Source: Bacteroidales bacterium M2
GTDB taxonomy: Bacteria; Bacteroidota; Bacteroidia; Bacteroidales; Muribaculaceae
NCBI GenBank assembly: GCA_001689415.1
Contig: LUJM01000103.1
Span: 1 to 20,096 of the forward strand
Length of the DNA stretch: 20,096 bases
Direction of reading: 5' to 3'
The translations under genes and the position numbers were made by a program. Below the pieces are notes generated by a model. The model was not told the DNA's origin and made no database searches. It saw only the letters and a program-made list of their open reading frames with translations. Shown here piece by piece: positions 12,277 through 19,809 of the stretch. The number at the start of each line of letters is the position of its first letter. Position 1 is the stretch's first letter.

Positions 12277-12717
12277 ATGAAGGTGATTAGACGATGTATG
12301 TGCGAGGATTATCCGGCGCTGGTTGCTATTTGGGAGCGCTCGGTGAGGGCCTCTCACGACTTTTTAGATGATGATTCTATCGAGGAGATTAAGGATGCCC
12401 TGATTCCTGATTATTTCCCAAATGTAGAGTTATACGCTTTGTCCGACAATGATTCCCTCGTTGGTTTCATAGGGCTGCACGGCAACATGATTGAGATGCT
12501 TTTTATCGACAGCGAGGCTCGCGAGCGCGGTTATGGTTCTGCCTTGATTGCTTTTGCTTTCGATAAAGGTGCGACGAGGGTTGATGTAAACGAACAGAAT
12601 CCGTCGGCTCTCGCTTTTTACCGGGCAAAAGGGTTCAAAATCATCGGCAGAGATGCAACCGACGATGCCGGTCGGCCCTTCCCTATACTCCATTTAGCCA
12701 CCGCACCCATGCCATGA
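12277..12717 (+). CDS. yjaB: YjaB-like GNAT-family N-acetyltransferase
   Basis: A 146-residue GNAT-fold enzyme predicted to move an acetyl group from acetyl-CoA to an amine. It aligns by eye along its length with E. coli YjaB: LVAIWERSVRASHDFL near the start, IEMLFIDSEARERGYGSALI (acetyl-CoA-binding motif A with R-x-x-G-x-G/A, about 70-90), then VNEQNPSALAFYRAKGF and GRPFPILHL. Met8 is an alternative start, but the first beta strand (KVIRR) is needed for the fold, so ATG 12277 is kept despite the very short leader. Its stop overlaps the next start (ATGA, 12714-12717). The natural substrate is not known for this group. Confidence 0.88.
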   Translation: MKVIRRCMCEDYPALVAIWERSVRASHDFLDDDSIEEIKDALIPDYFPNVELYALSDNDSLVGFIGLHGNMIEMLFIDSEARERGYGSALIAFAFDKGATRVDVNEQNPSALAFYRAKGFKIIGRDATDDAGRPFPILHLATAPMP

Positions 12718-13244
12718 ACCTCGAAGAAATCCTTGGCAAACAATTGAGCCGCCACGAAATCGAAAGATTGTGCCATGATGTAGCAAAGGCCGATTTGCTT
12801 TCTTTCATCAATCACCCCGACGACAGGGTTGCGTACAATACACTTTGGGTATTCTCATATTTCTCGAAGGATGACTTAAAATGGCTGCGACCAAAGTATC
12901 ACACCCTCGTTGACTATGTGCTGTCCACCGGGCATGTGGGCAAGCAGCGCCTACTCCTTACTGTGCTTGATAGGTTCTCGATTTCAAAAGAAGATGTTCG
13001 GACCGATTATCTCGATTTCTGCATGACGGCTATCAACTCCAACCGTCCTTGCAGCATCAGGACCTTATGCCTCAAGCAGGCCTTTGCCATATGCCAATTC
13101 TACCCTGAACTTACAACAGAGCTAACACGCGAAATCGAGCTGATGAGTTATGGCGAGTTATCGCCCGGATTAGTATCAATCAGAAAGAACATTCTCAAGA
13201 AGATATCGAAACTTGAGTTTCTTTTAGGCAAAACGGTACAATAA
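12714..13244 (+). CDS. HEAT/ARM-like helical repeat protein
   Basis: A 176-residue, almost entirely helical protein with no signal peptide or TM helix. Paired helices such as RVAYNTLWVFSYF, GKQRLLLTVLDRF and SIRTLCLKQAFAI suggest HEAT- or armadillo-like repeats, a scaffold for protein binding. It overlaps the acetyltransferase stop by an ATGA, so the two are co-translated and may work together, for example as enzyme and partner. No catalytic motif is seen and no named family is recognised. Confidence 0.7.
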   Translation: MNLEEILGKQLSRHEIERLCHDVAKADLLSFINHPDDRVAYNTLWVFSYFSKDDLKWLRPKYHTLVDYVLSTGHVGKQRLLLTVLDRFSISKEDVRTDYLDFCMTAINSNRPCSIRTLCLKQAFAICQFYPELTTELTREIELMSYGELSPGLVSIRKNILKKISKLEFLLGKTVQ

Positions 13245-13299
13245 AAGCCCGACGCGAGTCGTTATATCCATAATCATCAACCACATCAACACTCGACAC

Positions 13300-13815
13300 A
13301 TGAAGTATTTAAGTTCAATACTCATTATACTGTGCTTTATTCTCAGTTCATGCCACAACAACGACAGCACCCCGCCAACCGAAACCATGCTGCCCGTAGT
13401 AAAGCACTACGTTCCGACATCAGTCAAATTCCAAAGATCCGACAAAGAATTCTTTGACAAAGCAAAGGCTTTTTCGCAAAAGACGTTTATTGTCAATTCT
13501 GTCGACGAATTACCCTCCGACCCTATAGGATTCTCCAACGCCTATCATAGCATCAACTTCAAAGACAACACACTGCTTGTTACTTACGGCTTGCATAGCT
13601 GGTTATTAGAGACTTGCAGCAACACATACTACCGCGACAATGTAGAAAAGACCTACAACTGGGCTATTCGCATGGGCACATCATACGAGCCAGACCCGGA
13701 GTCAGAATACCTCTATTTCACCCGCTTTGCATTATTGGTCAACAAAGTACCTCAGGATACTGAAGTTATTATCACCCCGTACGTCAGTGCGCTGGGCTGG
13801 GATTGGGACGAATAA
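13300..13815 (+). CDS. Lipoprotein of unknown function
   Basis: A 171-residue protein with a clear lipoprotein signal: MKYLSSIL, a hydrophobic run, and a lipobox LSSC with Cys18. The mature part is polar and probably beta-rich, with NSVDELPSDPIGFSN, an INFKDNTLLVTY strand, and an aromatic-acidic C-terminus (GWDWDE). It is probably anchored in the inner leaflet of the outer membrane or exposed on the surface. It lies 55 bp after the HEAT-like gene on the same strand, so it may belong to that transcript; no promoter box is clear in the gap. Family not recognised. Confidence 0.75.
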   Translation: MKYLSSILIILCFILSSCHNNDSTPPTETMLPVVKHYVPTSVKFQRSDKEFFDKAKAFSQKTFIVNSVDELPSDPIGFSNAYHSINFKDNTLLVTYGLHSWLLETCSNTYYRDNVEKTYNWAIRMGTSYEPDPESEYLYFTRFALLVNKVPQDTEVIITPYVSALGWDWDE

Positions 13816-13856
13816 AGTCACCCGCAACGGTTATAGCCAATCTGCTAAGTATAGAA

Positions 13857-13906
13857 AAACTCTGTGAGCGCGACTGTTATCTTCGCGGCCACAGAGTTTG
13901 TATTTT
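13857..13906. terminator. Bidirectional hairpin terminator between convergent genes
   Basis: AAACTCTGTG (13857-13866) and CACAGAGTTT (13890-13899) form a perfect 10-bp stem. Partly complementary bases (GCGCGA/TCGCGG) extend pairing inside the loop. T-rich sequence follows on the plus strand and A-rich sequence precedes it, so it can end both the lipoprotein transcript and the oxidative-stress operon. Confidence 0.75.
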
Positions 13907-13927
13907 TCAAAGAATAGGCTGTAACGC

Positions 13928-14572
13928 CTATTTCAGTTCTTTGAAGTGACTTCGGTCTACGCCGCATATCGGGCAAACGTAGTCGTCAGGCAGGTCTTCG
14001 CCGTCGGTTTCGGCCACGTAGAGACAAACATCGCACTCAAAACGGCGCTTTGCCGCAGCCTCCTGTTTGGTATCATCGGCCTGATAAGTGGGAGCGCTCT
14101 TGGGAGCTTTACCTTTAACCACACTGTGGTAATAAGCATAGGTCATCGGCACACCCTCGCCCTCTACAGTATCGATAAGGCGGGCAATCACGAGCACATG
14201 CGTATCGCAGTCAACAGTCTGCTCGGCCTCAAGAATCAGCCGCCCGGCAAAGCGGCCCTTTACGCATGGCACAAAATCTACAACATCGTAGCCGTAGCCC
14301 TCGTATTTATCGGTATCGCGACTCGACTTGAAACCGAATCGCCCAATCAGCGAAGTATCGCTATCTTCGGCAAGAATCGACAGCGAAAAGCGGCGGTTCT
14401 CGTTTATGGCATCGAGGGTATAATTACCCTTGTTCAACGATATGGCCAGCAGCGGGTTCTCGCTCGTAATCTGGAAACATGTGTTGATTACGCAGCCCAC
14501 GGGACGGCCATCCTTAAATGCCCCTACGATATACAGACCGTAGGAAAGCTTATAAAGCACGGAGAGATTCAT
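13928..14572 (-). CDS. hrb: Flavin reductase-rubredoxin fusion (high-molecular-weight rubredoxin, Hrb)
   Basis: A 214-residue fusion. Residues about 1-155 form an FMN-binding flavin reductase-like (flavoredoxin) domain with PVGCVINTCFQIT and ENPLLAISLNKGN. A short Ala/Lys linker leads to a rubredoxin domain (about 177-214) whose iron ligands are Cys180, Cys183, Cys200 and Cys203 (CDVC, CPICG). Such proteins pass electrons from NAD(P)H through flavin to rubredoxin partners. In anaerobes they support rubrerythrin or flavodiiron proteins in removing peroxide or oxygen. It is the last gene of the operon, 6 bp after rubrerythrin, matching a role as its reductant. Naming follows the Moorella Hrb; the domain order is the same. 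Confidence 0.88.
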   Translation of the reverse strand: MNLSVLYKLSYGLYIVGAFKDGRPVGCVINTCFQITSENPLLAISLNKGNYTLDAINENRRFSLSILAEDSDTSLIGRFGFKSSRDTDKYEGYGYDVVDFVPCVKGRFAGRLILEAEQTVDCDTHVLVIARLIDTVEGEGVPMTYAYYHSVVKGKAPKSAPTYQADDTKQEAAAKRRFECDVCLYVAETDGEDLPDDYVCPICGVDRSHFKELK

Positions 14573-14578
14573 AATATT

Positions 14579-15121
14579 TTAATAGTTTTTAGCCTCGATT
14601 TCGAAGAAACTCTTGGCGTGGTTACAAACAGGGCAAACTTCGGGAGCTTTCTTGCCGATAACGATGTGGCCGCAGTTACGGCAGATCCACACAGTGTCGC
14701 CTTCGCGAGAGAATACGATGCCTTCCTCGATATTCTTGAGCAGACGGCGGTAACGCTCTTCGTGATGACGCTCAATGGCAGCTACGGCACGGAATCGGGA
14801 AGCGATTTCGGTGAAGCCCTCTTCTTCGGCCTCGTTAGCCATACGTTCGTACATATTTGTCCACTCGAAGTTCTCGCCTTCGGCAGCCTCATGGAGATTA
14901 GTCATAGTATCTGACACCTCGCCGCCATTGAGGAGTTTGTACCATAGTTTAGCGTGTTCTTTCTCGTTGTTTGCAGTCTCCTCAAAAATTGCGGCGATCT
15001 GCTCGTAACCTTCTTTACGCGCTTTCGATGCAAAGTATGTATACTTGTTTCGAGCCTGAGACTCGCCTGCGAAGGCTTCCTGAAGGTTGCGTTCGGTTTT
15101 TGTTCCTTTCAAATCTTTCAT
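14579..15121 (-). CDS. rbr: Rubrerythrin (NADH-linked peroxidase component)
   Basis: A 180-residue cytoplasmic rubrerythrin. The ferritin-like domain (about 1-135) carries the di-iron ligands Glu20, Glu53, His56, Glu97 and the ERHHEE set near 117-122. The C-terminal rubredoxin domain holds Cys147/Cys150 (CRNC) and Cys163/Cys166 (CPVC). All ligands are present and length is normal, so it should be active. It reduces hydrogen peroxide in anaerobes using electrons from rubredoxin-type donors, here probably the Hrb encoded 6 bp downstream. The PerR-like regulator is encoded 27 bp upstream on the same strand, so peroxide control of the operon is very likely. Confidence 0.95.
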   Translation of the reverse strand: MKDLKGTKTERNLQEAFAGESQARNKYTYFASKARKEGYEQIAAIFEETANNEKEHAKLWYKLLNGGEVSDTMTNLHEAAEGENFEWTNMYERMANEAEEEGFTEIASRFRAVAAIERHHEERYRRLLKNIEEGIVFSREGDTVWICRNCGHIVIGKKAPEVCPVCNHAKSFFEIEAKNY

Positions 15122-15148
15122 AATTAGTTTGTGTTGTTAATCAGTTAT

Positions 15149-15586
15149 TTAAATATCGTCTGTTTGCTTGCAGCAATCCGGACACAGACCCCGGTATACC
15201 ACCTCTACAGAGTCGACCTCGAAGCCTACAAAACCGTGTCGGTCTACATGCTCGGGCATCGACATATCAATAATCCGCCCGCACTTGCGACATGCAAAAT
15301 GACTGTGCCTTGGCTGCGGAGCGAGCTCGTAACGACGGATACTGCACTCTACATCAAGCTCTTTCACAAGCCCTGCATCTACAAGCACATGCAAAGAGTT
15401 GTATACTGTCGTCCTCGACATTCCCGGATACAGAGGTGTCACGGCTTCATAAACCGCATCGGCCGAGGGATGTGTGTCGGTATTGGCAACATACGACAGT
15501 ACAGCTATGCGCTGTGCCGAGGGCCTGATACCGCTGCGGTGTATCATGTCGATAAGACGACTAACCGGTATTTCTTCTCGTGTCAT
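15149..15586 (-). CDS. perR: PerR-type peroxide-sensing repressor (Fur family)
   Basis: A 145-residue Fur-family protein. A winged helix (about 10-85) has SRTTVYNSLHVLVDAGLV as recognition region. The C-terminal dimer domain has structural zinc cysteines Cys99/Cys102 (CRKC) and Cys135/Cys138 (CPDC). Candidate regulatory-metal ligands are His39, Glu87, His94, His96 and Asp107. Asp107 sits where PerR has Asp104 and Fur has Glu, which favours a peroxide sensor, but Glu87 sits where B. subtilis PerR has Asp85. Metal-bound PerR represses peroxide-defence genes, and oxidation of its metal site releases them. It is the first gene of a PerR-rubrerythrin-Hrb operon and has a matching box over its promoter. 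Confidence 0.87.
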   Translation of the reverse strand: MTREEIPVSRLIDMIHRSGIRPSAQRIAVLSYVANTDTHPSADAVYEAVTPLYPGMSRTTVYNSLHVLVDAGLVKELDVECSIRRYELAPQPRHSHFACRKCGRIIDMSMPEHVDRHGFVGFEVDSVEVVYRGLCPDCCKQTDDI

Positions 15587-15599
15587 TGCTTTAACATTC

Positions 15600-15642
15600 T
15601 TGTAACGATTACAAAGTTAGTAATAATTTCAAAACTACCAAA
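15600..15642 (-). promoter_or_regulatory. Promoter and PerR/Fur-type box of the oxidative-stress operon
   Basis: On the minus strand, TTTG (15639-15642) is followed after 19 nt by TAACTTTG (15612-15619), an exact Bacteroides promoter. TTGTAACGATTACAA (15600-15614) is an inverted repeat of the 7-1-7 form used by Fur-family repressors (one arm mismatch). It overlaps the end of the -7 box and the transcription start, so a bound repressor would block the promoter. Autoregulation by PerR is the natural reading. Confidence 0.72.
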
Positions 15643-15712
15643 CTTTTCGGTGACTTTTTTTCATAATTGGCGAAAAATACCCATACCGGGCCTCAATACG
15701 GCCAAAATTCCG

Positions 15713-15720
15713 TATCTTTG
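15713..15720 (+). promoter_or_regulatory. -7 promoter box (TATCTTTG) of the nuclease-rsmF-ABC operon
   Basis: An exact TAnnTTTG match, 61 nt before the ATG at 15782. No clear -33 TTTG is visible. An ATG at 15738 opens another frame in the leader, but that frame shows no protein character. Confidence 0.6.
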
Positions 15721-15781
15721 CAGACTGTGACTAAACAATGAGGCTCTACAATGCCCGCACCTTCAGACGCAGAATTTTGCT

Positions 15782-16537
15782 ATGGCCCAGCTTCAATTCA
15801 AATTTGACTATAACGAGCAACATGCTCACGAACTCGACCGCCGCATCGTATTCGAGCCGGTAGAGCACAAATATATCGTCGACAACGAAATAGTGTGCGA
15901 CTCGGTAACTCAGGTGGTATCGTCGCACTTCGAGCAGTTCAATGCCGACTATTGGGCAGCCCGCAAAGCCACCCCCGAATGCCCGGCCGAACAACTCAAG
16001 GCCATGTGGGCGGCCAAAGGCGAGGAAGCCCGTAATCTCGGCACACTGCTACACCACCGAATCGAAGAGTATTATTTAGGCCACAAAGCCGATAAAGATG
16101 CAGAAAAAGAGCAAGGCTATAGGCATTTCCTCGATTTCACATCGCGCTACACCCTCACGCCATACCGCAGCGAATGGCCGGTATTCAGCCGCCGTTTCCG
16201 CATTGCAGGCACTATCGACTTTCTTGCTTTCGACGGTAAGAGTTTCGAAATTTACGACTGGAAACGGTCTACAAAAGTATGCGACAACTTCGGTCGTCCA
16301 CTGCTGTCGTGCTACGGGCGACATGCATTCGACCCTATTTCGCATGTTCCCGACACTACATTCCACCACTATGCGCTGCAGTTGAGTTTCTACAGATATA
16401 TCCTTGCAACTGAATACGGCATCAATGTCGACGCATGCCGCCTCGGCGTTTTTCATCCCGATATGACAAGCTGGCATCTCGTCGAAGTACCCTATCTCGA
16501 AGACGAGGTAATCACCATATTGAACCGACGATTATGA
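15782..16537 (+). CDS. PD-(D/E)XK nuclease-superfamily protein
   Basis: A 251-residue cytoplasmic protein with RecB/Cas4-type nuclease motifs: His91/His92 in GTLLHHRIEEYY, Glu131, Asp146 in AGTIDFLAF, Asp159-Trp-Lys161 (DWKRS), and a Gln200-x-x-x-Tyr204 helix (QLSFYRYIL). The Asp-(x)n-DxK core is intact, so metal-dependent DNA cleavage is possible, but the substrate is unknown. The domain makes up the whole protein, with no helicase attached. It overlaps the methyltransferase start by an ATGA (16534-16537), so the two genes are co-translated. The neighbours suggest a housekeeping or DNA-maintenance role rather than defence, but this is inference. Confidence 0.75.
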   Translation: MAQLQFKFDYNEQHAHELDRRIVFEPVEHKYIVDNEIVCDSVTQVVSSHFEQFNADYWAARKATPECPAEQLKAMWAAKGEEARNLGTLLHHRIEEYYLGHKADKDAEKEQGYRHFLDFTSRYTLTPYRSEWPVFSRRFRIAGTIDFLAFDGKSFEIYDWKRSTKVCDNFGRPLLSCYGRHAFDPISHVPDTTFHHYALQLSFYRYILATEYGINVDACRLGVFHPDMTSWHLVEVPYLEDEVITILNRRL

Positions 16538-17958
16538 GCCGCCAACTGCCACAAGGATTCATCGACCTGCTCTCAAGCTATGGTCGTCCGGATTTGACCG
16601 AACCGCTGCTCAGTGCCCTCAGCGATACCGAGGCCAGCATTTCTGTTCGTCTCAACAGCCGCAAAAACATTACATTTGCAATCGACGGCGAGCGCGTGCC
16701 ATGGCTTGCCGACAGCGGTATGTACCTCGACACAAGGCCGAATTTTGCCCTTGACCCGGCATGGCATCAGGGCTTGTACTACGTGCAGGATGCTTCGTCA
16801 ATGGCTATGACTGCGGCAGTTCGGGAGGTGGTAGAAAGATTTTTCGACAACAAGCCCCTTCGCTATCTCGACGCCTGTGCCGCACCCGGCGGCAAAAGCA
16901 TAGCGGCAGCCGAAGCGATGCCAGCCGGGTCGTGCATACTGAGCAACGAGTATGACCCCAAAAGGGCTTCGATACTCGCTGAAAACATTGCCAAATACGG
17001 CATGGCAAATACAGCCGTAAGCCAAGGCGACACTTCGGCCCTGGCTCGATTGGGCGAGATTTTCGACATCGTGGCTGTAGATGCGCCATGCTCCGGTGAG
17101 GGTATGATGCGAAAAGAGCCCGATGCTATTGCCCAGTGGTCGCCGGGACTTATCGAAAGCTGCGCAAGGCTACAACGCGAGATCCTTGCAAACTGTTGGA
17201 AAGCCCTTCGACCCGGCGGTGTAATGATCTACAGCACCTGCACATTCAACAAATCGGAAGACGAATCCAACCTCGATTTCATAATCAACGAGCTCGGCGG
17301 CGAGTCTGTGGACCTGTCGCTCGACAAGTACCCGGGTGTAATCTGCGGCCTCGGCACCGGTTCGCATTGCTATCGCTTTATGCCGGGACATGTTCGCGGC
17401 GAGGGTCTTTTCATTGCCGCCGTACGCAAGGCCGACGGACCGGCATCGACAGTAAAAGCCAAGAAGGCTGCAGCAGTCAAAGCCCCTGATGTCGAAGCCT
17501 TGACTCACCGGCTTATCAAGGGCAACGAAGAATACTCGCTGCGCCAAGACAAATCGGGGCTTTATTATGCCATTCCGGCCAAGGACAGCGCCTTTTTCGA
17601 CCTTGTCGCCGACAAGCTCAGACTGATATCATGCGGATTGCCCATTTGCACCCGCAAGGGTAAGGACCTGATACCGGCATGGCAACTCGCCCTCAACGAG
17701 CATTTCGACATCACAGCCTTGCCCACCCTTCCACTCGACCGCTCCGAGGCATTGCGCTACCTGCATGGAGAAAGCCTCGCCTCAGTGCCCGACGACCTAC
17801 CCAAAGGCATCGCCACCGCTACATATTGCGGGCGTCCGTTAGGTTTTATCAAGAATATCGGGCGACGGGCCAATAATCTTTACCCCGATGCCCTGCGCCT
17901 ACGCCTCGACCCGGCCAAAGGCATCGACAACAATTACCTTAGCATTGTAAAACCCTGA
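16534..17958 (+). CDS. rsmF: RsmF/YebU-type rRNA cytosine-5 methyltransferase (NOL1/NOP2/Sun family)
   Basis: A 474-residue SAM-dependent RNA methyltransferase. The start is ATG 16534, overlapping the upstream stop; an in-frame ATG at 16435 lies deep in the upstream gene and is rejected. An N-terminal RNA-binding region (about 1-85) leads to the SAM motif DACAAPGGKS (113-122), motif IV APCSGEG with Cys186, and motif VI STCTF with catalytic Cys236. The C-terminal part (about 310-474) resembles the PUA-like tail of RsmF. RsmF makes m5C in 16S rRNA (C1407 in E. coli); the exact target here is inferred from family. The ABC exporter gene follows after 6 bp. Confidence 0.88.
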   Translation: MSRQLPQGFIDLLSSYGRPDLTEPLLSALSDTEASISVRLNSRKNITFAIDGERVPWLADSGMYLDTRPNFALDPAWHQGLYYVQDASSMAMTAAVREVVERFFDNKPLRYLDACAAPGGKSIAAAEAMPAGSCILSNEYDPKRASILAENIAKYGMANTAVSQGDTSALARLGEIFDIVAVDAPCSGEGMMRKEPDAIAQWSPGLIESCARLQREILANCWKALRPGGVMIYSTCTFNKSEDESNLDFIINELGGESVDLSLDKYPGVICGLGTGSHCYRFMPGHVRGEGLFIAAVRKADGPASTVKAKKAAAVKAPDVEALTHRLIKGNEEYSLRQDKSGLYYAIPAKDSAFFDLVADKLRLISCGLPICTRKGKDLIPAWQLALNEHFDITALPTLPLDRSEALRYLHGESLASVPDDLPKGIATATYCGRPLGFIKNIGRRANNLYPDALRLRLDPAKGIDNNYLSIVKP

Positions 17959-17964
17959 TAATAT

Positions 17965-19809
17965 ATGAAAGATTTCATCGCCATATTACGTCGTTTCGTA
18001 CCGCCATACAAGAAGTATCTGGCACTGAATATATTCTTCAATATCCTCACTGCCCTGCTCACCTTGTTTTCATTTGCGTTGGTAGTGCCTATACTCGAGA
18101 TGCTATTCCGCATCAACGAAGCTACCTACTCCATGATGCACATTGGCGAGGCGTCGTTCAAAGACGTGGTTGTCAACAACTTCTACTACTACGTACAAGA
18201 GGCTATGAATCAATGGGGCGCCGTGACAACTCTGGCAATCTTAGCATTCGCTTTGGTGATAATGACAGCCCTCAAGACAGGGTCGGCATTCCTTAGTTCG
18301 TACTTCATCATACCCATGAGATCCGGAGTCGTGCGCGACATCCGCAATTACGTTTACAATAAGATTACAGCCCTGCCAATCGGCTTTTTCACCGTCGAGC
18401 GCAAAGGCGACATCATGGCCAGAATGAGTGGCGACGTTGCCGAAATCGAGAATTCGATCATGGCCTCGCTCGATATGATTTTCAAAAATCCGGTAATGAT
18501 AATTGCCTGCCTCGGCATGATGATAGCCATCTCGTGGCAGATGACGGTATTTGTCTTTATCCTGCTACCCATTGTCGGCGTTGTCATGGGCCGCGTAGGC
18601 AAGCGACTGAAACGCACCTCATTCGAAGGACAGACACAATGGGGCGTGCTAATGTCAACAATTGAAGAAACCCTCGGCGGCCTGCGAATCATCAAGGCAT
18701 TCAATGCCGAAGACAAGGTACGCACACGCTTTCATGCCGAGAACCAGGAATTTTACCGATTGTCGAATATCGTTGCCCGCCGTCAGGCCCTCGCACACCC
18801 TATGAGCGAATTTTTGGGAACTATAGCGGTGGCGATAATACTCTGGTTCGGCGGCAGCCTCATCCTGTCGGGACACTCCAATATGAATGCAGCCGCGTTT
18901 ATCTACTACATGGTGATATTCTATAATGTCATCCCCCCTGCCAAAGACCTCTCCAAGGCAATGTATCAGATTCAGAAAGGCCTTGCATCGATGCAGCGCG
19001 TAGATGTGATTCTCAATGCCGTTAACCCCATTGCCGACCCTGCCAACGCACGTCGCCTGCCCGAAGCCACAGCGGCAAGCATATCGCTCGAAAATGTGAG
19101 TTTCAGCTACGACGGCGAGGTGGAAGTGCTCAAAGATATCAACCTCGACATACCTGCCGGTAGCACTGTGGCCCTTGTCGGACAGTCAGGCTCCGGCAAA
19201 TCGACACTCGCCGACCTGATACCACGCTTCTACGACCCCACCAAAGGATGTGTGGCCGTCGACGGCATCGATGTTCGTGATCTGCGGGTGGCCGACCTGC
19301 GCTCTATCATGGGCAATGTAAACCAGGAAGCAATACTCTTCAACGATACGATATTCAACAACATAGCCTTCGGTGTCGAACACGCAACTCTCGACCAGGT
19401 ACGAGCCGCAGCACGAATCGCGAATGCCGACGATTTCATCATGGCAACAGAAAACGGTTACGACACACCCATTGGCGACCGTGGCTGCCGTTTATCGGGC
19501 GGTCAGCGACAGCGCATATCAATAGCCCGCGCAGTACTCAAAAACCCGTCCGTGCTCATCCTCGACGAGGCAACATCAGCACTCGACAGCGAAAGCGAAA
19601 CCTTGGTACAACAAGCACTCGACCGCCTGATGAAAGGCCGTACAACCCTTGTTATCGCCCACCGACTTTCGACCATTCGTCGAGCCGACATGATATGCGT
19701 GCTCAATCAGGGACGCATCGTCGAACGCGGAACACACGAACAACTCATAGCCCCCGAAGCCAAAGGTTTCTACCGCCGTTTGGTCGAAATGCAACAACTA
19801 AATGCGTAA
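17965..19809 (+). CDS. msbA: MsbA-like ABC exporter (fused membrane and ATPase domains)
   Basis: A 614-residue half-transporter with an N-terminal six-helix membrane domain (about 1-340), then an ATP-binding domain (about 375-610). It has Walker A GQSGSGKST (406-414), signature LSGGQ (510-514), Walker B with Asp534/Glu535 (ILDEATSALD) and switch His566 (AHRLST). It should dimerise to form a full exporter. Bacteroidales proteins of this layout are usually annotated as MsbA-like lipid A or lipid exporters; a multidrug role is also possible, so the symbol is provisional. It is the last gene of the operon starting at 15713. Confidence 0.85.
   Translation: MKDFIAILRRFVPPYKKYLALNIFFNILTALLTLFSFALVVPILEMLFRINEATYSMMHIGEASFKDVVVNNFYYYVQEAMNQWGAVTTLAILAFALVIMTALKTGSAFLSSYFIIPMRSGVVRDIRNYVYNKITALPIGFFTVERKGDIMARMSGDVAEIENSIMASLDMIFKNPVMIIACLGMMIAISWQMTVFVFILLPIVGVVMGRVGKRLKRTSFEGQTQWGVLMSTIEETLGGLRIIKAFNAEDKVRTRFHAENQEFYRLSNIVARRQALAHPMSEFLGTIAVAIILWFGGSLILSGHSNMNAAAFIYYMVIFYNVIPPAKDLSKAMYQIQKGLASMQRVDVILNAVNPIADPANARRLPEATAASISLENVSFSYDGEVEVLKDINLDIPAGSTVALVGQSGSGKSTLADLIPRFYDPTKGCVAVDGIDVRDLRVADLRSIMGNVNQEAILFNDTIFNNIAFGVEHATLDQVRAAARIANADDFIMATENGYDTPIGDRGCRLSGGQRQRISIARAVLKNPSVLILDEATSALDSESETLVQQALDRLMKGRTTLVIAHRLSTIRRADMICVLNQGRIVERGTHEQLIAPEAKGFYRRLVEMQQLNA

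Noticed and set aside
13946..14914. 322-codon plus-strand ORF
   Set aside because: It is antisense to the strongly supported hrb and rubrerythrin genes, whose cysteine and di-iron motifs are intact.
15131..15730. 199-codon plus-strand ORF
   Set aside because: It is antisense to the PerR-like gene and runs through its promoter and operator.
16435..16533. Upstream ATG extending the rRNA methyltransferase by 33 residues
   Set aside because: The extension lies within the nuclease gene and reads as basic low-complexity sequence; the ATGA-overlap start fits the family's N-terminus.
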